DNA of 6,819 nt from Actinomycetota bacterium. Its GTDB lineage: Bacteria; Actinomycetota; Geothermincolia; Fen-727; JAQURN01. The translations under genes were made by a program, and so were the position numbers. Below are positions 6,124 to 6,819 of the stretch, piece by piece; the first letter of the stretch is position 1, and each line of letters starts with the position of its first letter. The stretch spans positions 1 through 6,819 of the forward strand of contig JAQURN010000016.1 of the NCBI GenBank assembly GCA_028715585.1, given 5' to 3'. The notes below the pieces were generated by a model that had not been told where the DNA came from, did no database searches, and was given only the letters and a program-made list of their open reading frames with translations.

Positions 6124-6819
6124 TCATGCTGAGAGCCGAATTATGAGGTCTCCCGCTGGTTCTATTTCGAACTCGGTTGAAGGTTTTTTTCCTGAAGCCT
6201 TCTCGTATAGCGCCTGTGCCCAACCTACCAGGAGGAGGGGAAGCGCCGGATTGGCTATGCGAGCTTCCGTCGAGGGGCCCTCACTTTCGAGCGAGACAAG
6301 GTTCCCCAGCCCGTGAAGCCCAAGAAGTCTATGGATTTCCTCACGCCCCATTTCTTCCTTGCACTTGCCCAGTATAGTTTCGGCGCGCATCCTCTGAGCC
6401 TCGATGATAGTTTCGGGAATGGTTTCACCCAGCTCGTTCTCGAGCTCCTCGAAGACGACATCTAGCCCCTCCGGACCAAATACAGCAATCCTTAGGGATA
6501 TTTTGGGATCAATGATTGTTCCCTTTTCTAAATCCCATTTGTAGGAGGACATCTCTTTTGGCGTTTTGCAAACGGGACATCTCTCGTATTCGATGTTTCC
6601 TGGCTTACGGGGTGGGGGGTTTGGAATCAGGCGCTCTTTTAGCCCTTCCTCTGGCTTTGACCCTCTTCCTTCCACGACGAAGTGTTCCTCCCCGACGCGC
6701 CTGTAGGTGACAACTCCCGGCGCTTTTCTCAGCGCCTCGGCGGAGCCCCTGAAGTCGCCGCAGAAAAGGGCTAAAGAATAGGGATTCTTGACATCGCAGG
6801 TAAGCTTGAAGCGGCTCCA
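6124..6819 (-). CDS. Uncharacterised protein with single CxxC motif (5' end outside window)
   Basis: The frame is open from the right edge to TGA at 6124-6126, giving 231 visible residues; GTG 6673-6675 is an internal codon, because coding-like sequence continues upstream of it without a stop. I do not recognise the family. The visible N-terminal part (about 1-50) has alternating hydrophobic residues and a GDFRGSAEAL helix-like segment, compatible with a small alpha/beta domain. A Pro-rich linker with PNPPPRKP (about 66-73) leads to CPVCKTP (Cys81, Cys84), half of a zinc-ribbon-like site with no second CxxC in view. A charged, probably helical stretch follows (about 120-165). The C-terminal segment, ANPALPLLLVGWAQALYEKASGKK and onward, vaguely recalls the small-molecule-binding V4R domain, but this is only an impression. 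No signal peptide or membrane segment is seen. It precedes ispE on the same strand, separated by 140 bp. Confidence 0.7.
   Translation of the reverse strand, partial: WSRFKLTCDVKNPYSLALFCGDFRGSAEALRKAPGVVTYRRVGEEHFVVEGRGSKPEEGLKERLIPNPPPRKPGNIEYERCPVCKTPKEMSSYKWDLEKGTIIDPKISLRIAVFGPEGLDVVFEELENELGETIPETIIEAQRMRAETILGKCKEEMGREEIHRLLGLHGLGNLVSLESEGPSTEARIANPALPLLLVGWAQALYEKASGKKPSTEFEIEPAGDLIIRLSA

Noticed and set aside
5780..6132. + strand open frames over the ispE 5' region and gap
   Set aside because: They are shadows of ispE and low-complexity reading of the gap, with no ribosome-binding site or recognisable domain.

Overview
This window is a bacterial phosphate-starvation (Pho) locus on the + strand, converging on a tRNA-Gln / isoprenoid-synthesis gene block on the - strand. 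Base composition looks mid-range, genes are tightly packed, three operon genes appear to start with GTG, and PstS is a lipoprotein. The organism cannot be fixed from the sequence alone. The arsenate-reductase remnant (VHNSGRSQ-type loop) and the ispE/tRNA-Gln pairing would fit a deep-branching, possibly anaerobic, actinobacterium. A Chloroflexota-type bacterium is also possible. This placement is inference.

Left part (1-777): the C-terminal half of a PhoR-like sensor histidine kinase runs in from the left edge. After its stop come five TTAAC-like hexamers at a 10-11 bp period (a Pho box), a plausible -10 element, and then a 36-codon remnant of an arsC-type arsenate reductase. The remnant has Arg where the catalytic Cys should be and stops after about a quarter of the normal length. 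It now forms most of the 5' leader of the operon and contains a near-perfect Shine-Dalgarno sequence that leads only to a five-codon frame.

Centre (778-4889): pstS-pstC-pstA-pstB-phoU is complete and in canonical order. The genes make the lipid-anchored phosphate-binding protein, the two permease subunits, the ATPase and the PhoU signalling protein. pstC/pstA overlap by 4 bp and pstA/pstB by 11 bp. The phoU ribosome-binding site overlaps the pstB stop codon. Together with the upstream kinase they make a self-contained circuit: PhoR senses, its partner regulator (not in view) would bind the Pho box, Pst imports phosphate, and PhoU with PstB feeds transport state back to PhoR.

Right part (4890-6819, - strand): reading leftward there is a hypothetical protein gene with a single CxxC (5' end outside the window), a 140-bp gap with a small hairpin, ispE of the MEP isoprenoid pathway, and a tRNA-Gln(TTG) gene 37 bp after ispE. 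The Pho operon and this block converge in a 182-bp gap that holds the tRNA and no recognisable terminator.

No mobile element, CRISPR array or clearly novel multi-gene system is visible. The most notable features are the decayed arsC under Pho-box control, the long phased Pho box, the altered GET motif in PstA and the uncharacterised gene at the right edge.
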